Counted from the stretch's first letter, positions 1-6,695 are shown. The stretch is 15,488 nt of DNA from an uncultured Caulobacteraceae bacterium (GCA_937967425.1 CALBST010000462.1:1-15488), one strand, 5' to 3'. Numbers and translations: made by a program. Notes: a model not told the origin generated them from the sequence alone.

Positions 1-41
1 AATCAATCCGACCGCCTTGTCCCGCGTTTAAGATCGCGCGC

Positions 42-536
42 ATGCGTTTGAACGCCCCGCCCATCTCCGAACTACGCCTCCAGCGGTATCACCGCTGGAT
101 GTTGCTGTGGCTCACATGGCTGGCGGCGTTCCTGGCCGAAGTCAGCGCCTTCGCGCCGCTCTCGCGCCAAGCAACGCAGATCACACACCAATGGCTCGAT
201 CGCGCCGAGCGCCTGCTCATGGACATCGTGCTGCTCCGCGCCGCGGCCCATGTTCGCACCATCCCGGCGCTTAAGCATTCCGCGCATCGCCGGGTCGAGA
301 CGCATATGAGCCGCGCCGTTATCGGCGCCGCCATGCGTCGCGCGTTGCGTCCGAAGCGGCTCGATCAGCGCATCGCTGCGCTCTCGCAAGACGTCCAAGG
401 CCTGGTCGCGCGTCTCTTGAAGCGCTTGCCCCGCGGCCTCACGCGCCGCCGCCCCGTTCGCACGCGTCCGGAAGTGCGGGCGCCGCAATGCTCCTGCACG
501 CGCGACATCGAAACAGATCCGGTCGATACCTCATGA
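42..536 (+). CDS. Hypothetical membrane-anchored protein, 164 aa
   Basis: I do not recognise a named family. The N-terminal part (about residues 14-60) is an Arg-flanked hydrophobic stretch with the segment LLWLTWLAAFLAEVSAF, which looks like one membrane helix. An amphipathic region (RAERLLMDIVLLRAAAHVR) follows. The rest is very Arg-rich (RRALRPKRLDQRIAALS, then an RRR-type tail) and probably cytosolic or nucleic-acid/lipid facing. The ATG has no Shine-Dalgarno sequence, but a TAAGAT element at 29-34 ends 7 nt before it, so the mRNA could be leaderless. The antisense frame (72-488) is low in hydrophobic order and looks like a shadow. The protein does not resemble its neighbours, and the gene stands alone, with a 119-bp gap and a convergent operon downstream. 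Function unknown; that it is coding is likely but not certain. Confidence 0.6.
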   Translation: MRLNAPPISELRLQRYHRWMLLWLTWLAAFLAEVSAFAPLSRQATQITHQWLDRAERLLMDIVLLRAAAHVRTIPALKHSAHRRVETHMSRAVIGAAMRRALRPKRLDQRIAALSQDVQGLVARLLKRLPRGLTRRRPVRTRPEVRAPQCSCTRDIETDPVDTS

Positions 537-598
537 CATCTGGCGCGCCGGCCTCCACCGTTTCAACATCCGCAAACCTCGCCAAGCGCAACGAAAGA

Positions 599-616
599 GC
601 CGGCGAGGGCGCCGGC
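599..616 (-). terminator. Intrinsic terminator of the SDR-DUF2200 operon
   Basis: A perfect 7-bp stem GCCGGCG / CGCCGGC (599-605 and 610-616) encloses a 4-nt loop. Read on the minus strand it is followed at once by TCTTTCGTT, a modest T-rich tract. It lies 40 nt past the DUF2200 stop, the expected place for a terminator of that operon. The plus-strand side has no T-tract, so it is unlikely to serve the gene at 42-536. Confidence 0.6.
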
Positions 617-655
617 GCTGTGACTCACGCCGCCGGCAATTGGACGCTGCGCTCG

Positions 656-1036
656 TCAGGCGCGGAGTATCTTGTCCATCGCTTTGCCCTTGGCGAGTTC
701 ATCGACCAATTTATCGAGGTAGCGGATGTCCTGCATCAAGGGCTCCTCGATCTCCTCCACGCGCACCCCGCAGATGACGCCGGTGATCAGCGTGCGCTTG
801 GGGTTGGGCTTGGGCGCTTGCTCGAAAAAATCTCTGAAGCTGGTTTTCTTCTTCAGGTGCGCTTCCAGCGCCGCTTGGCGATATCCCGTCAGCCAGCGGA
901 TAATTTCGTCGACCTCCGCTTTTGTGCGGCCCTTCTTCTCGGCCTTGGCGACGTATTGCGGATAAACCGCAGCGAAGCTCATGGCGTAGATGCGCTGCCA
1001 GTTCGCGACCGCGCGTGCGCTATTGGAGGCGCCCAT
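656..1036 (-). CDS. DUF2200 family protein, 126 aa
   Basis: The whole length matches what I know of DUF2200, a small soluble family of unknown function. Landmarks are [21 protein letters not shown] near the N terminus, [14 protein letters not shown] in the middle, then [28 protein letters not shown], and the C-terminal [19 protein letters not shown]. The length is normal for the family. The ATG lies only 3 nt after the stop of the upstream SDR gene, so the two are almost certainly co-transcribed and probably translationally coupled. Family membership is by recognition of conserved blocks; biochemical role unknown. Confidence 0.88.
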   Translation of the reverse strand: MGASNSARAVANWQRIYAMSFAAVYPQYVAKAEKKGRTKAEVDEIIRWLTGYRQAALEAHLKKKTSFRDFFEQAPKPNPKRTLITGVICGVRVEEIEEPLMQDIRYLDKLVDELAKGKAMDKILRA

Positions 1037-1039
1037 CGC

Positions 1040-1846
1040 TCAGGCCGCCGGCGATTGCATGTTGCGCACGATCTTCAGCAATGTCTTGCGCGGGAGGTAT
1101 TTCACCAATCCAGCCTGAAATGCGTTGCGCGCTCCGGTGACGATAACCGGCCGATTTTGCCGCCACGCGTTATAGCCTGCGCGCGCGACCGGCATGGACG
1201 GCATGGCGGCGCCGGCATTCTTGGCGAGTTTGGTTTTGCCCGTTCCAGCGCGCTCACGAAACTTCGAAACCGTCGGCCCAGGGCAAAGGCAGCTCACATG
1301 AACGCCAGTGCCGCGCGCTTCTTCCCAAATCGCTTCGGAGAAGGAGAGGACGTAGGCCTTGGAGGCATAGTAGTTGGCCATCAGCGGGCCGGGCTGGAAG
1401 GCGGCGGTGGACGCAACGTTCAACACGCCGCCACGGCCGTTCGCGATCATCCGATCCCAATAGAGGTAAGTCAGTTCAACGAGCGCCCGAACATTGAGAT
1501 CGATCATGCCGAGTTGGGTTTGCAGATCAGAGGAGGTGAGCGCTCCGGCGTGGCCGTAACCGGCGTTGTTGACGACGACATCAACGCTCAAGCCTTTCGC
1601 CGCGATCGCCGCGGCAACAGCCGAGCCGCCGCCGTGGGCGCCCAAGTCTTGCGCTACCGTGTGCGCCTTCACGCCATGCGCGGCCGAAAGGCGGTTGGCG
1701 ACTTCCTGCAGAGCGCCTTCGCTGCGGGCGGTGAGGATGAGATCGTAGCCGTCCTTGGCGAAGCACTCGGCCAGATCGACGCCGATGCCGGCGGAAGCGC
1801 CCGTAACCAAAGCTGTCTGGCCTTCGCCAGGTTTACGTCGCGCCAT
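1040..1846 (-). CDS. SDR family NAD(P)-dependent oxidoreductase, 268 aa
   Basis: This is a classical short-chain dehydrogenase with a Rossmann fold. The cofactor motif TGASAGIG is at residues 15-22, NNAG at 93-96, the catalytic Asn118 in DLNVRA, Ser146 in NVAST, and the YxxxK pair Tyr159/Lys163 in NYYASK. CLCPGPTV at about 187-194 is the usual strand after the active site. R41 at the end of the second beta strand (LTARSEG) suggests NADP(H) preference. Substrate cannot be told. The ATG has a good Shine-Dalgarno (GGGAGAGG, about 7 nt upstream). It is first in a two-gene operon with DUF2200 and diverges from a Nudix gene with an 86-bp shared upstream region. A 463-residue frame on the opposite strand is a composition shadow. 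Confidence 0.92.
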   Translation of the reverse strand: MARRKPGEGQTALVTGASAGIGVDLAECFAKDGYDLILTARSEGALQEVANRLSAAHGVKAHTVAQDLGAHGGGSAVAAAIAAKGLSVDVVVNNAGYGHAGALTSSDLQTQLGMIDLNVRALVELTYLYWDRMIANGRGGVLNVASTAAFQPGPLMANYYASKAYVLSFSEAIWEEARGTGVHVSCLCPGPTVSKFRERAGTGKTKLAKNAGAAMPSMPVARAGYNAWRQNRPVIVTGARNAFQAGLVKYLPRKTLLKIVRNMQSPAA

Positions 1847-1921
1847 CTTGCCTCTCCCATTTTTCGCGCGCGACGATAGGCGCGTGCGGTTCCTGTTCCA
1901 AGCGCAAGGGCGGGGCGTGCT

Positions 1922-1929
1922 AGGAGGGG
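1922..1929 (+). promoter_or_regulatory. Strong ribosome binding site for the Nudix gene
   Basis: AGGAGGGG sits about 5 nt before the ATG at 1933. It is the best Shine-Dalgarno match in the window and fixes the start of the Nudix hydrolase. Confidence 0.75.
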
Positions 1930-1932
1930 CGC

Positions 1933-2601
1933 ATGAGCGCCAACGAGTTCAAGCTCAACGAAGACGAAAAGCCGTTCGACACACCCGACGCCGAAAAGCC
2001 GAAGGCGACGCGACCGCGCGATGCGGCCACGCTCATCCTCGTGCGCGGCGGGCGCGAGGTGATGATGGGCCAGCGTTCGAAAGGTCACGTCTTCATGCCC
2101 GACAAATGGGTGTTTCCGGGCGGTCGCGTCGATCCGGGTGACGCCCGCGCCAAGGCCGCGACGGAGCTGACGCCGGAGACTGAGGCGCTTCTGAAGAAAG
2201 GCACGATCAGCCGCCGGCCGCCCCGGGCCTTCGCCCTGGCCGCCACCCGCGAGACGCTGGAAGAGGCAGGCCTCCGGGTCGGCAGCGAGGCCGGGCCGGA
2301 GCTGGACAAGCTCAGTTTCATCGCCCGGGCGATCACGCCCCCGTACCGCCCCCGCCGCTTCGACGCCCGGTTTTTCATGGCCGACGCCGACGAGGTCTTG
2401 GCCCACCACGACCCGATCGAGGGCGAAGAATTGCTGCATGTACGGTGGTTTAGCCTGGAAGAGGCCAAGGCCCTGGACCTGCCCTCAATCACACGGTTTG
2501 TGCTTAAGGAGGTCGAGGCGCGCCTGGCTGGGGAGGCGGTTCAGCCGCCTTTTCTGCGCTGGAGCCGTGGCGCCCACTCTTTAGAGCGGCTTACGAGTTG
2601 A
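1933..2601 (+). CDS. NUDT19-like Nudix hydrolase, 222 aa
   Basis: A Nudix pyrophosphohydrolase, probably acting on a nucleoside-diphosphate derivative or CoA ester. The Nudix box is split: FPGGRVD lies at residues 61-67 and RETLEEAGL at 106-114, with about 39 residues between them instead of the usual short spacer. Such an insertion is known from the NUDT7/NUDT8/NUDT19 branch and from bacterial relatives. The metal-binding glutamates of REtLEEaG are intact. The first 28 residues are charged, acidic/Lys-rich, and probably disordered. HVRWFSLEEA near residue 169 is the usual C-terminal block. The start is fixed by a strong ribosome binding site. A terminator follows the stop directly, so it is probably monocistronic. 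Exact substrate unknown. Confidence 0.9.
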   Translation: MSANEFKLNEDEKPFDTPDAEKPKATRPRDAATLILVRGGREVMMGQRSKGHVFMPDKWVFPGGRVDPGDARAKAATELTPETEALLKKGTISRRPPRAFALAATRETLEEAGLRVGSEAGPELDKLSFIARAITPPYRPRRFDARFFMADADEVLAHHDPIEGEELLHVRWFSLEEAKALDLPSITRFVLKEVEARLAGEAVQPPFLRWSRGAHSLERLTS

Positions 2602-2625
2602 CTTATGCGGGTTCGCCCGTATTTT
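2598..2625 (+). promoter_or_regulatory. rpmG: Candidate rpmG promoter
   Basis: TTGACT (2598-2603) matches a sigma-70-type -35 box, and TATTTT (2620-2625), 16 nt later, is a weak -10 box (4 of 6). A start near 2632 would leave a leader of about 33 nt before rpmG. The -35 overlaps the Nudix stop codon and the spacer contains the terminator hairpin described separately. Only the -35 is convincing. Confidence 0.35.
2605..2625 (+). terminator. Intrinsic terminator after the Nudix gene
   Basis: ATGCGGG (2605-2611) pairs with CCCGTAT (2616-2622), with one G-T wobble, around a stable TTCG tetraloop. A short T run (2623-2625) follows. It begins 4 nt after the Nudix stop codon, consistent with a compact Rho-independent terminator separating the Nudix gene from rpmG. 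Confidence 0.65.
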
Positions 2626-2664
2626 CCGCCGCTTCCTTGAACCTAGAGAATTCCGAGCCCGACC

Positions 2665-2832
2665 ATGGCTAAGCCGACTGTCATCAAGATCCGCCTGAAC
2701 TCGTCGGCGGACACGGGCTATTTCTACGTGACGAAGAAGAACCCGCGCACGAAGACCGAGAAGCTCAAGTTCAAGAAGTACGACCCGATTGCGAAGAAGC
2801 ACGTCGAGTTCGTCGAAGGCAAGATTAAGTAA
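2665..2832 (+). CDS. rpmG: 50S ribosomal protein bL33, 55 aa
   Basis: The protein starts [20 protein letters not shown] and ends [10 protein letters not shown]. The central segment [24 protein letters not shown] is the signature of bL33. It is 55 residues, normal for proteobacterial bL33, and has no cysteines, so it is the zinc-independent (C-minus) form. It binds the large subunit near the E site. The ATG has only a weak upstream GAG. It is flanked by its own candidate promoter and a strong terminator, so it is probably monocistronic. The gene is too short for a typical ORF cutoff; an antisense frame over it (2581-2802) is a shadow. Confidence 0.97.
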   Translation: MAKPTVIKIRLNSSADTGYFYVTKKNPRTKTEKLKFKKYDPIAKKHVEFVEGKIK

Positions 2833-2852
2833 GCCACGAGCTTCGCTCGCGA

Positions 2853-2880
2853 GGCAGCAGGCAATGGGCAGTAGGCAGTC
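2853..2880 (+). repeat. Four tandem heptanucleotide repeats (GGCARNN)
   Basis: Four units follow one another exactly every 7 nt: GGCAGCA, GGCAATG, GGCAGTA, GGCAGTC. The last two form the left arm of the rpmG terminator. GGCARNN strings of this kind are found scattered between genes in many genomes; here it sits 20 nt after the rpmG stop. Confidence 0.7.
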
Positions 2881-2899
2881 GTGCCGCTGCCCTTTGTTT
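2866..2899 (+). terminator. rpmG: Intrinsic terminator of rpmG
   Basis: GGGCAG (2866-2871) pairs with CTGCCC (2887-2892). Inside, GGCA (2874-2877) pairs with TGCC (2882-2885) around a GTCG loop, with a small TA/G internal loop. TTTGTTT follows (2893-2899). This is a textbook Rho-independent terminator for the plus strand. Confidence 0.85.
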
Positions 2900-2919
2900 C
2901 GCGCGAAAATCCTACTGCA

Positions 2920-3339
2920 TCACTTCGGATAGAGGATCATCTGCGTGCAACGGAAAAGCGCGATGGTCTTGCCCGTCGCCTCCGCGGTGACGACCGCATC
3001 CCAAACTTGGGTCGTGCGCCCACCGTGGACGAGATTGGCTTCGACGCTGACGCCACCTTCGCGGGTCGTGCCCAGGAAGTTCGACTTAAGCTCAATCGTC
3101 GTGAAGTTCAGCGCGCCTTCCGGGCGCGAGATGATGCAGCCGTAACCGCAGGCGCTATCCGCCAAGGCAATGACGCTGGCGGCGTGCAGGAAGGTGTTGG
3201 GCGCGAGATGGTGCGGTTTCACCTCGAAGCGCCCTTTGATGAAGCCCGGCCGCGCTTCGAGCCATTCGAGCCCGAGGTGATCGGGCAAGAAGCCCTTCTG
3301 GCGGTCGGTCAGCTGCTGGACGTAATTCGGTTCGCTCAT
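2920..3339 (-). CDS. PaaI family (hotdog) acyl-CoA thioesterase, 139 aa
   Basis: A single hotdog-fold domain of typical length. The conserved block HLAPNTFLHAASVIALADSA (about 44-63) corresponds to the HGG..AxxxDxA active-site helix of PaaI-type thioesterases. FTTIELKSNFLGTTREGG (79-96) is the paired beta strand, and the C-terminal strand is KTIALFRCTQMILY. The family hydrolyses acyl- or aryl-CoA esters; the specific substrate is not visible. The ATG has a GAG about 9 nt upstream. It diverges from the CinA-like gene with only 34 bp between starts and converges on rpmG, whose terminator occupies the gap. Confidence 0.88.
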   Translation of the reverse strand: MSEPNYVQQLTDRQKGFLPDHLGLEWLEARPGFIKGRFEVKPHHLAPNTFLHAASVIALADSACGYGCIISRPEGALNFTTIELKSNFLGTTREGGVSVEANLVHGGRTTQVWDAVVTAEATGKTIALFRCTQMILYPK

Positions 3340-3358
3340 CGGAGTCTCTGCGGCTTTG

Positions 3359-3367
3359 TGCTAATAT
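3359..3367 (+). promoter_or_regulatory. Candidate -10 element of the CinA-like gene
   Basis: GCTAATAT (TAATAT at 3362-3367) resembles an alphaproteobacterial -10 box and ends 6 nt before the ATG at 3374. No Shine-Dalgarno is present, so transcription may begin at or next to the start codon. No clear -35 is seen. Confidence 0.35.
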
Positions 3368-3373
3368 GCTCGC

Positions 3374-4141
3374 ATGACGCAACGCCAAGTCAAAGCCGCC
3401 GTTCTACTGATTGGAGACGAGCTCCTTTCCGGCCGGACGCAGGACATAAACCTGCAGACGATCGCGAAGTTTTTGGCGCCGCTCGGCGTGCAGCTGGCGG
3501 AAGCGCGCGTCGTTGCCGATGTGCCCGATCAGATATCGGAAGCGGTGAACGCACTGCGCGCCAAGTACGATTATGTATTTACAACCGGCGGCATCGGACC
3601 AACGCACGATGACAAAACAGCTGATGCGGTTGCGGCTGCGTTCGGCGTCGGCATCGATGTGCGTGAGGACGCCAGGGCGATCCTTGAAGCGCACTACAAA
3701 GGCCGCACCACGCTCAATGAATCGCGGCTGCGTATGGCGCGAATTCCGGACGGGGCGTCGCTGATTGCAAATCCCGTCTCCAAGGCGCCCGGCTTTCAAC
3801 TCGGCAACGTGTTCGTGATGGCGGGCGTGCCATCGATCGTGCGGGGCATGTTGGAGGATATCAGCCATCGCATCGAAGGCGGCGCGATTGTCCGCTCGCG
3901 CACCATCCGCGCCAGGGGCGTGCCGGAAGGCGATATCGCTGATGGCCTTGGCGCGCTGGAGGCGGCCACGGGTGGCGTCGTCGGCTTTGGGTCTTATCCC
4001 TGGTTCACGCCGGAGGGCTTTGGCGTGCATCTCGTCGCGCGCTCCGCCGATCCGGCCGCACTGGAAAAGGCGGCGAACGATTTGATGGACATGATCCGCG
4101 CGCGCGGCGTGGAGCCGGAGGAGGTCACCGAGCCTAGCTGA
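3374..4141 (+). CDS. CinA/MoaB-like molybdopterin-binding domain protein, 255 aa
   Basis: Carries the MoCF/MoaB-like domain found at the N terminus of CinA. GDELLSGRTQDINL at residues 14-27 and TTGGIGPTHDDKTADAVA at about 70-87 are the two diagnostic motifs, and NPVSKAPGF (133-141) and VFVMAGVPSI (146-155) follow. The protein ends at 255 residues, so the C-terminal NMN-amidase domain of full CinA (about 410-420 aa in total) is absent. This is the common short form annotated as competence/damage-inducible protein A or molybdopterin-binding protein. Its 3' end overlaps the DUF1345 gene on the other strand by 8 bp. Probable reaction: nucleotide/ADP-ribose pyrophosphatase or pterin binding, both inferred from family. 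Confidence 0.9.
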   Translation: MTQRQVKAAVLLIGDELLSGRTQDINLQTIAKFLAPLGVQLAEARVVADVPDQISEAVNALRAKYDYVFTTGGIGPTHDDKTADAVAAAFGVGIDVREDARAILEAHYKGRTTLNESRLRMARIPDGASLIANPVSKAPGFQLGNVFVMAGVPSIVRGMLEDISHRIEGGAIVRSRTIRARGVPEGDIADGLGALEAATGGVVGFGSYPWFTPEGFGVHLVARSADPAALEKAANDLMDMIRARGVEPEEVTEPS

Positions 4142-4796
4142 AGAGTCCGGCGGCGAGGTTTATCGTCAGCGCCAGGATCACCGTGTTGAACACGAAGGCG
4201 AGCACGCCGTGCAGCGTCACGATGCGCCGGATCGGCTTGGCTGAAATCTGAATATCGGCGGTCTGCGCGGCGACGCCGATGACGAGCGAGAAGTGAAAGA
4301 AGTCTCCGAAGTCGGGCTCTTCGCCGCCCGGAAAGATCAGGCCCTTGCGGACGCCGCCGCCTTCGGCCGGGCCGTAATAGTCATGCGCATAGTGCTTGGC
4401 GAAGCTCGTATGAACGAAGAGCCATGACAGCGCGACGGTGACGACCACGAACCCAAGGTGGGCGCTCTTGCCCATGCCTGGCTCGAGATTGGCCTGTAGT
4501 TCAAGGATGATGGCCGTCAGCGAGGCGACTACGGCAGCGATCGAAACGAAGAGGACGAAATAGCGGCCCTCATCGGCCTCCGCCGCGTGCTCGATCATGT
4601 TCTGAGAGGTGACGCCGCGCGTCTGCAGCCAAACCGCGATGAGATACACCGCCACCGCAGCATCCCAGGCGATGAGTATGCGGGTGAGGGCGGCCAAGTC
4701 GCCTTGAGTGACGGCGAGAGCGATGCCACAGCCAAGCCCAGCCAACAACGCCAACATTAGCGGTGTATGGCGCGAAATTGCGCGCAACAGAGCCAT
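4134..4796 (-). CDS. DUF1345 domain membrane protein, 220 aa
   Basis: An integral inner-membrane protein with about five to six hydrophobic segments (residues near 12-30, 36-57, 80-100, 113-130, 168-184, 197-216). The C-terminal half has the DUF1345 hallmark: SFAKHYAHDYYG, then FPGGEEPDFGDFFHFSLVIG and AQTADIQISAKPIRRIVTLH. Function of the family is unknown. I chose the ATG at 4796 over an upstream in-frame GTG at 4811 because it forms a TGATG overlap with the stop of the GNAT gene, a standard sign of translational coupling. The 3' end overlaps the CinA-like gene by 8 bp (convergent). Confidence 0.92.
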   Translation of the reverse strand: MALLRAISRHTPLMLALLAGLGCGIALAVTQGDLAALTRILIAWDAAVAVYLIAVWLQTRGVTSQNMIEHAAEADEGRYFVLFVSIAAVVASLTAIILELQANLEPGMGKSAHLGFVVVTVALSWLFVHTSFAKHYAHDYYGPAEGGGVRKGLIFPGGEEPDFGDFFHFSLVIGVAAQTADIQISAKPIRRIVTLHGVLAFVFNTVILALTINLAAGLFS

Positions 4797-5476
4797 CAGC
4801 TGCGCGCCCACACGGCGTGAATGACTTCGCAGCGCGGCTCGAAACCCAGGCTCTTGTAAAGCGCGATCGCGCCGGTGTTGTCAGCGTAGGTGTGCAGGAA
4901 AGGCGTTGCGCCGTCGGCGATAATGCGCGCGCCGACCGTGCGCATGAGCGCTGCGCCGTAACCGCGGCCGCGATAGTCCGGATGCGTGCAAACGGCGCTG
5001 ATCTCGATGAACTCTTCTGTCTGCAGCCGCTCACCCGCCATGGCGACGAGAACGCCATTGTCGCGGATGCCGACGAAGCGGCCGAGCGCGTGTGTGCGCG
5101 TGCGGAACGGGCCCGGGCGCGTGAGCGTCGCGAGCGCCAGCATCTCGGCGGCGTCAGCGTCGCCGAGCGGCTCGATGACGAAATTCTTCTCGTTCCTGGT
5201 CATGCCGCGCGCGATCATCTGCAGGCCGAGCGCGCTCATTGTGACTGTGACGCCGGAAGGCGGTGGTGGCGGGCCCACTTGCAGCAGAGAGATGTCGCCG
5301 TCTTCGGGGACTAAGGCGCCGAGTGCGGCGATCGCCTGTGGCGTCGCTGCGGCGGCCGCGGCGAATGGGCTTACGTCGGAGACGAAACGCTTGGCCTCTG
5401 CGCCGCCTTCGCCGAAACGCGCCAGTTTTGAATTGAGGGCGTTCCAGATCGGGTTGTCGAGAGGGTGGGCGGTCAC
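4796..5476 (-). CDS. GNAT family N-acetyltransferase, about 226 aa
   Basis: The C-terminal half is a GNAT (FR47-like) acetyl-CoA-dependent acyltransferase. The acetyl-CoA pyrophosphate loop is RGRGYG (169-174) within VCTHPDYRGRGYGAALM, and the late block HTYADNTGAIALYKSLGFEP (195-214) is typical. The N-terminal 100 residues are less conserved and Ala-rich. Start choice is uncertain: the GTG at 5476 gives MTAHPLDNPIWNALNSKL, the more natural N terminus, while a TTG at 5503 would extend it by nine residues. Neither has a strong ribosome binding site. It is the first gene of a coupled pair with DUF1345. Acceptor substrate unknown. Confidence 0.88.
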   Translation of the reverse strand: MTAHPLDNPIWNALNSKLARFGEGGAEAKRFVSDVSPFAAAAAATPQAIAALGALVPEDGDISLLQVGPPPPPSGVTVTMSALGLQMIARGMTRNEKNFVIEPLGDADAAEMLALATLTRPGPFRTRTHALGRFVGIRDNGVLVAMAGERLQTEEFIEISAVCTHPDYRGRGYGAALMRTVGARIIADGATPFLHTYADNTGAIALYKSLGFEPRCEVIHAVWARS

Positions 5477-5522
5477 GGAGGCGGTTTTACTGCCGGGAAG
5501 CAAACGCCGCTAGTTGTTAGAT

Positions 5523-5609
5523 TGGTGCGAGCGGCGGGAGTTGAACCCGCACCGCCTTGCGGCGAACGGATTTTAAGTCCGCTGCGTCTACCAGTTTCGC
5601 CACGCTCGC
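5523..5609 (-). tRNA. tRNA-Leu (anticodon UAA)
   Basis: The minus strand folds as an 87-nt tRNA with encoded CCA (5523-5525). The acceptor stem is GCGAGCG/CGCTCGC with discriminator A. The D-arm region is TGGCGAAACTGGTAGACGC, typical of tRNA-Leu. The anticodon stem GCGGA/TCCGT encloses loop CTTAAAA with anticodon TAA, reading UUA and UUG. A long class II variable arm (CGCCGCAAGGCGG) and the T-arm GCGGGTTCAACTCCCGC follow. It lies 45 nt after the alcohol dehydrogenase stop, on the same strand. Plus-strand frames across it are artefacts. Confidence 0.97.
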
Positions 5610-5641
5610 GTTGGCCGCGACATAAGGGGCTTTGGCGTCAA

Positions 5642-5654
5642 CGCGCAAGGCGCG
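5642..5654 (-). other. Small inverted repeat after the alcohol dehydrogenase gene
   Basis: CGCGC-AAG-GCGCG starts next to the alcohol dehydrogenase stop codon. It could be a weak hairpin, but no T-tract follows on the minus strand. It may only protect the mRNA end or mark the gap before tRNA-Leu. Confidence 0.3.
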
Positions 5655-6695
5655 TCAGGGCTTCAGCAGCACCCGCCCCAACACCTTGCCGGCGCGAAGA
5701 TCATCGATGGCGCTGTTGGCTTCGGATAGCGGGCGTTCATGCATGGGCGGGGCGGGGATGGCGCCGGCGCGCATCAGCGTGATGAGTTCGCGCGCTTCGT
5801 CGAGGCGGCCAACATAGGAGCCAACGATCGAGAATGGCTTCAGCGGCAGTGAGGCAAGCGGCAGATTTGCCTTGCCGCCGAAGAGGCCTACGATGATGTA
5901 CTTGCCGCCGCGCCTGAGCGCTGCCGTGCCAAAGCCGAACGTCGCTGGCGCACCGACGAAATCGATAACGGCCGCAGCCGCGCCATGACGCGCGGCAACA
6001 TCCTTCCAAGCTTCGGCGCTGGGTTCGATCGCTTCAACGGCGCCGTACTTCAACGCTGCTTCGCGTTTGGTTGCGTCGATGTCGGCGGCGATGATTGGGT
6101 TTGGCAGCACGCTCTTCGCGAGCGCCATCGCCATCAGGCCAACGCCGCCCATGCCGAGCAACAGCACCGGTTGGCCGGGTGGTGGCGCGCCGATCTTCTT
6201 GAGCGCGGAATAGGCGGTTAGCCCCGAGCACATGGCGAGCGCGCCTAGACCCGGCGTCAGATCGCCAATCGGAATGAGCGCGTCCGCAAACGGCACATGA
6301 ACATATTCGGCCATGCCGCCCCATTGCGCGACGCCAAGCGCGCGCCGCGGCAATGCGATGCAGAGGTGCTGATCGCCGGCGTGGCACGTCTCGCACGCAT
6401 TGCAGCCGAGCCAAGGGTAAACCGCTACGCGCGTGCCGACAGGCAGTGCGTCGGCGCCTTCGCCGAGTTCTGCGATTTCGCCCTCGATTTCGTGGCCCAG
6501 CACCGCTGGCATGTTGATCGCGACCGGCTGGCGCACGTCGCCGAAATCGAAATAGCCGTCGTGAATGTGGAGATCGGAGTGGCAGAGGCCGGCGCGCGAG
6601 ACACGCACCAAAGCTTCGCCTGGGCCCGGCGTCCGCGGCGCCAGTTCCATCGGTTCGAGCGGCGCGCCGAACGCCGTCATGGCTTGTGCTTTCAT
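5655..6695 (-). CDS. Zinc-dependent alcohol dehydrogenase (MDR family), 346 aa
   Basis: A medium-chain NAD(P)-dependent alcohol dehydrogenase of normal length. Catalytic zinc ligands are Cys38 (GLCHSD), His68-Glu69 (GHEIEGE) and Cys156 (MCSGLTAYSAL). The structural zinc cluster is complete: Cys98, Cys101, Cys104, Cys112. The Rossmann loop GMGGVG is at 181-186 and Asp205/Asp207 after it (AADID) suggest NAD preference. It oxidises alcohols or reduces aldehydes; the substrate cannot be read from sequence. The ATG at 6695 has no strong ribosome binding site. The small gene at 6733-6975 lies 37 nt upstream on the same strand, so the two may be co-transcribed, although a GC-rich hairpin (6709-6722) lies between them. 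Confidence 0.94.
   Translation of the reverse strand: MKAQAMTAFGAPLEPMELAPRTPGPGEALVRVSRAGLCHSDLHIHDGYFDFGDVRQPVAINMPAVLGHEIEGEIAELGEGADALPVGTRVAVYPWLGCNACETCHAGDQHLCIALPRRALGVAQWGGMAEYVHVPFADALIPIGDLTPGLGALAMCSGLTAYSALKKIGAPPPGQPVLLLGMGGVGLMAMALAKSVLPNPIIAADIDATKREAALKYGAVEAIEPSAEAWKDVAARHGAAAAVIDFVGAPATFGFGTAALRRGGKYIIVGLFGGKANLPLASLPLKPFSIVGSYVGRLDEARELITLMRAGAIPAPPMHERPLSEANSAIDDLRAGKVLGRVLLKP

Noticed and set aside
488..1879. 463-codon plus-strand open frame opposite the SDR and DUF2200 genes
   Set aside because: It is antisense to two well-recognised proteins, has an Arg/Ala/Gly-heavy composition and no family signature; typical of high-GC shadow frames.
2881..3612. 243-codon plus-strand frame opposite the thioesterase
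   Set aside because: Shadow of the PaaI-type gene; it also overlaps the CinA-like start in another frame.
5465..5782. Plus-strand frame with GVEPAPPCGERILSP-like translation
   Set aside because: It is the translated reverse complement of tRNA-Leu, a known artefact.
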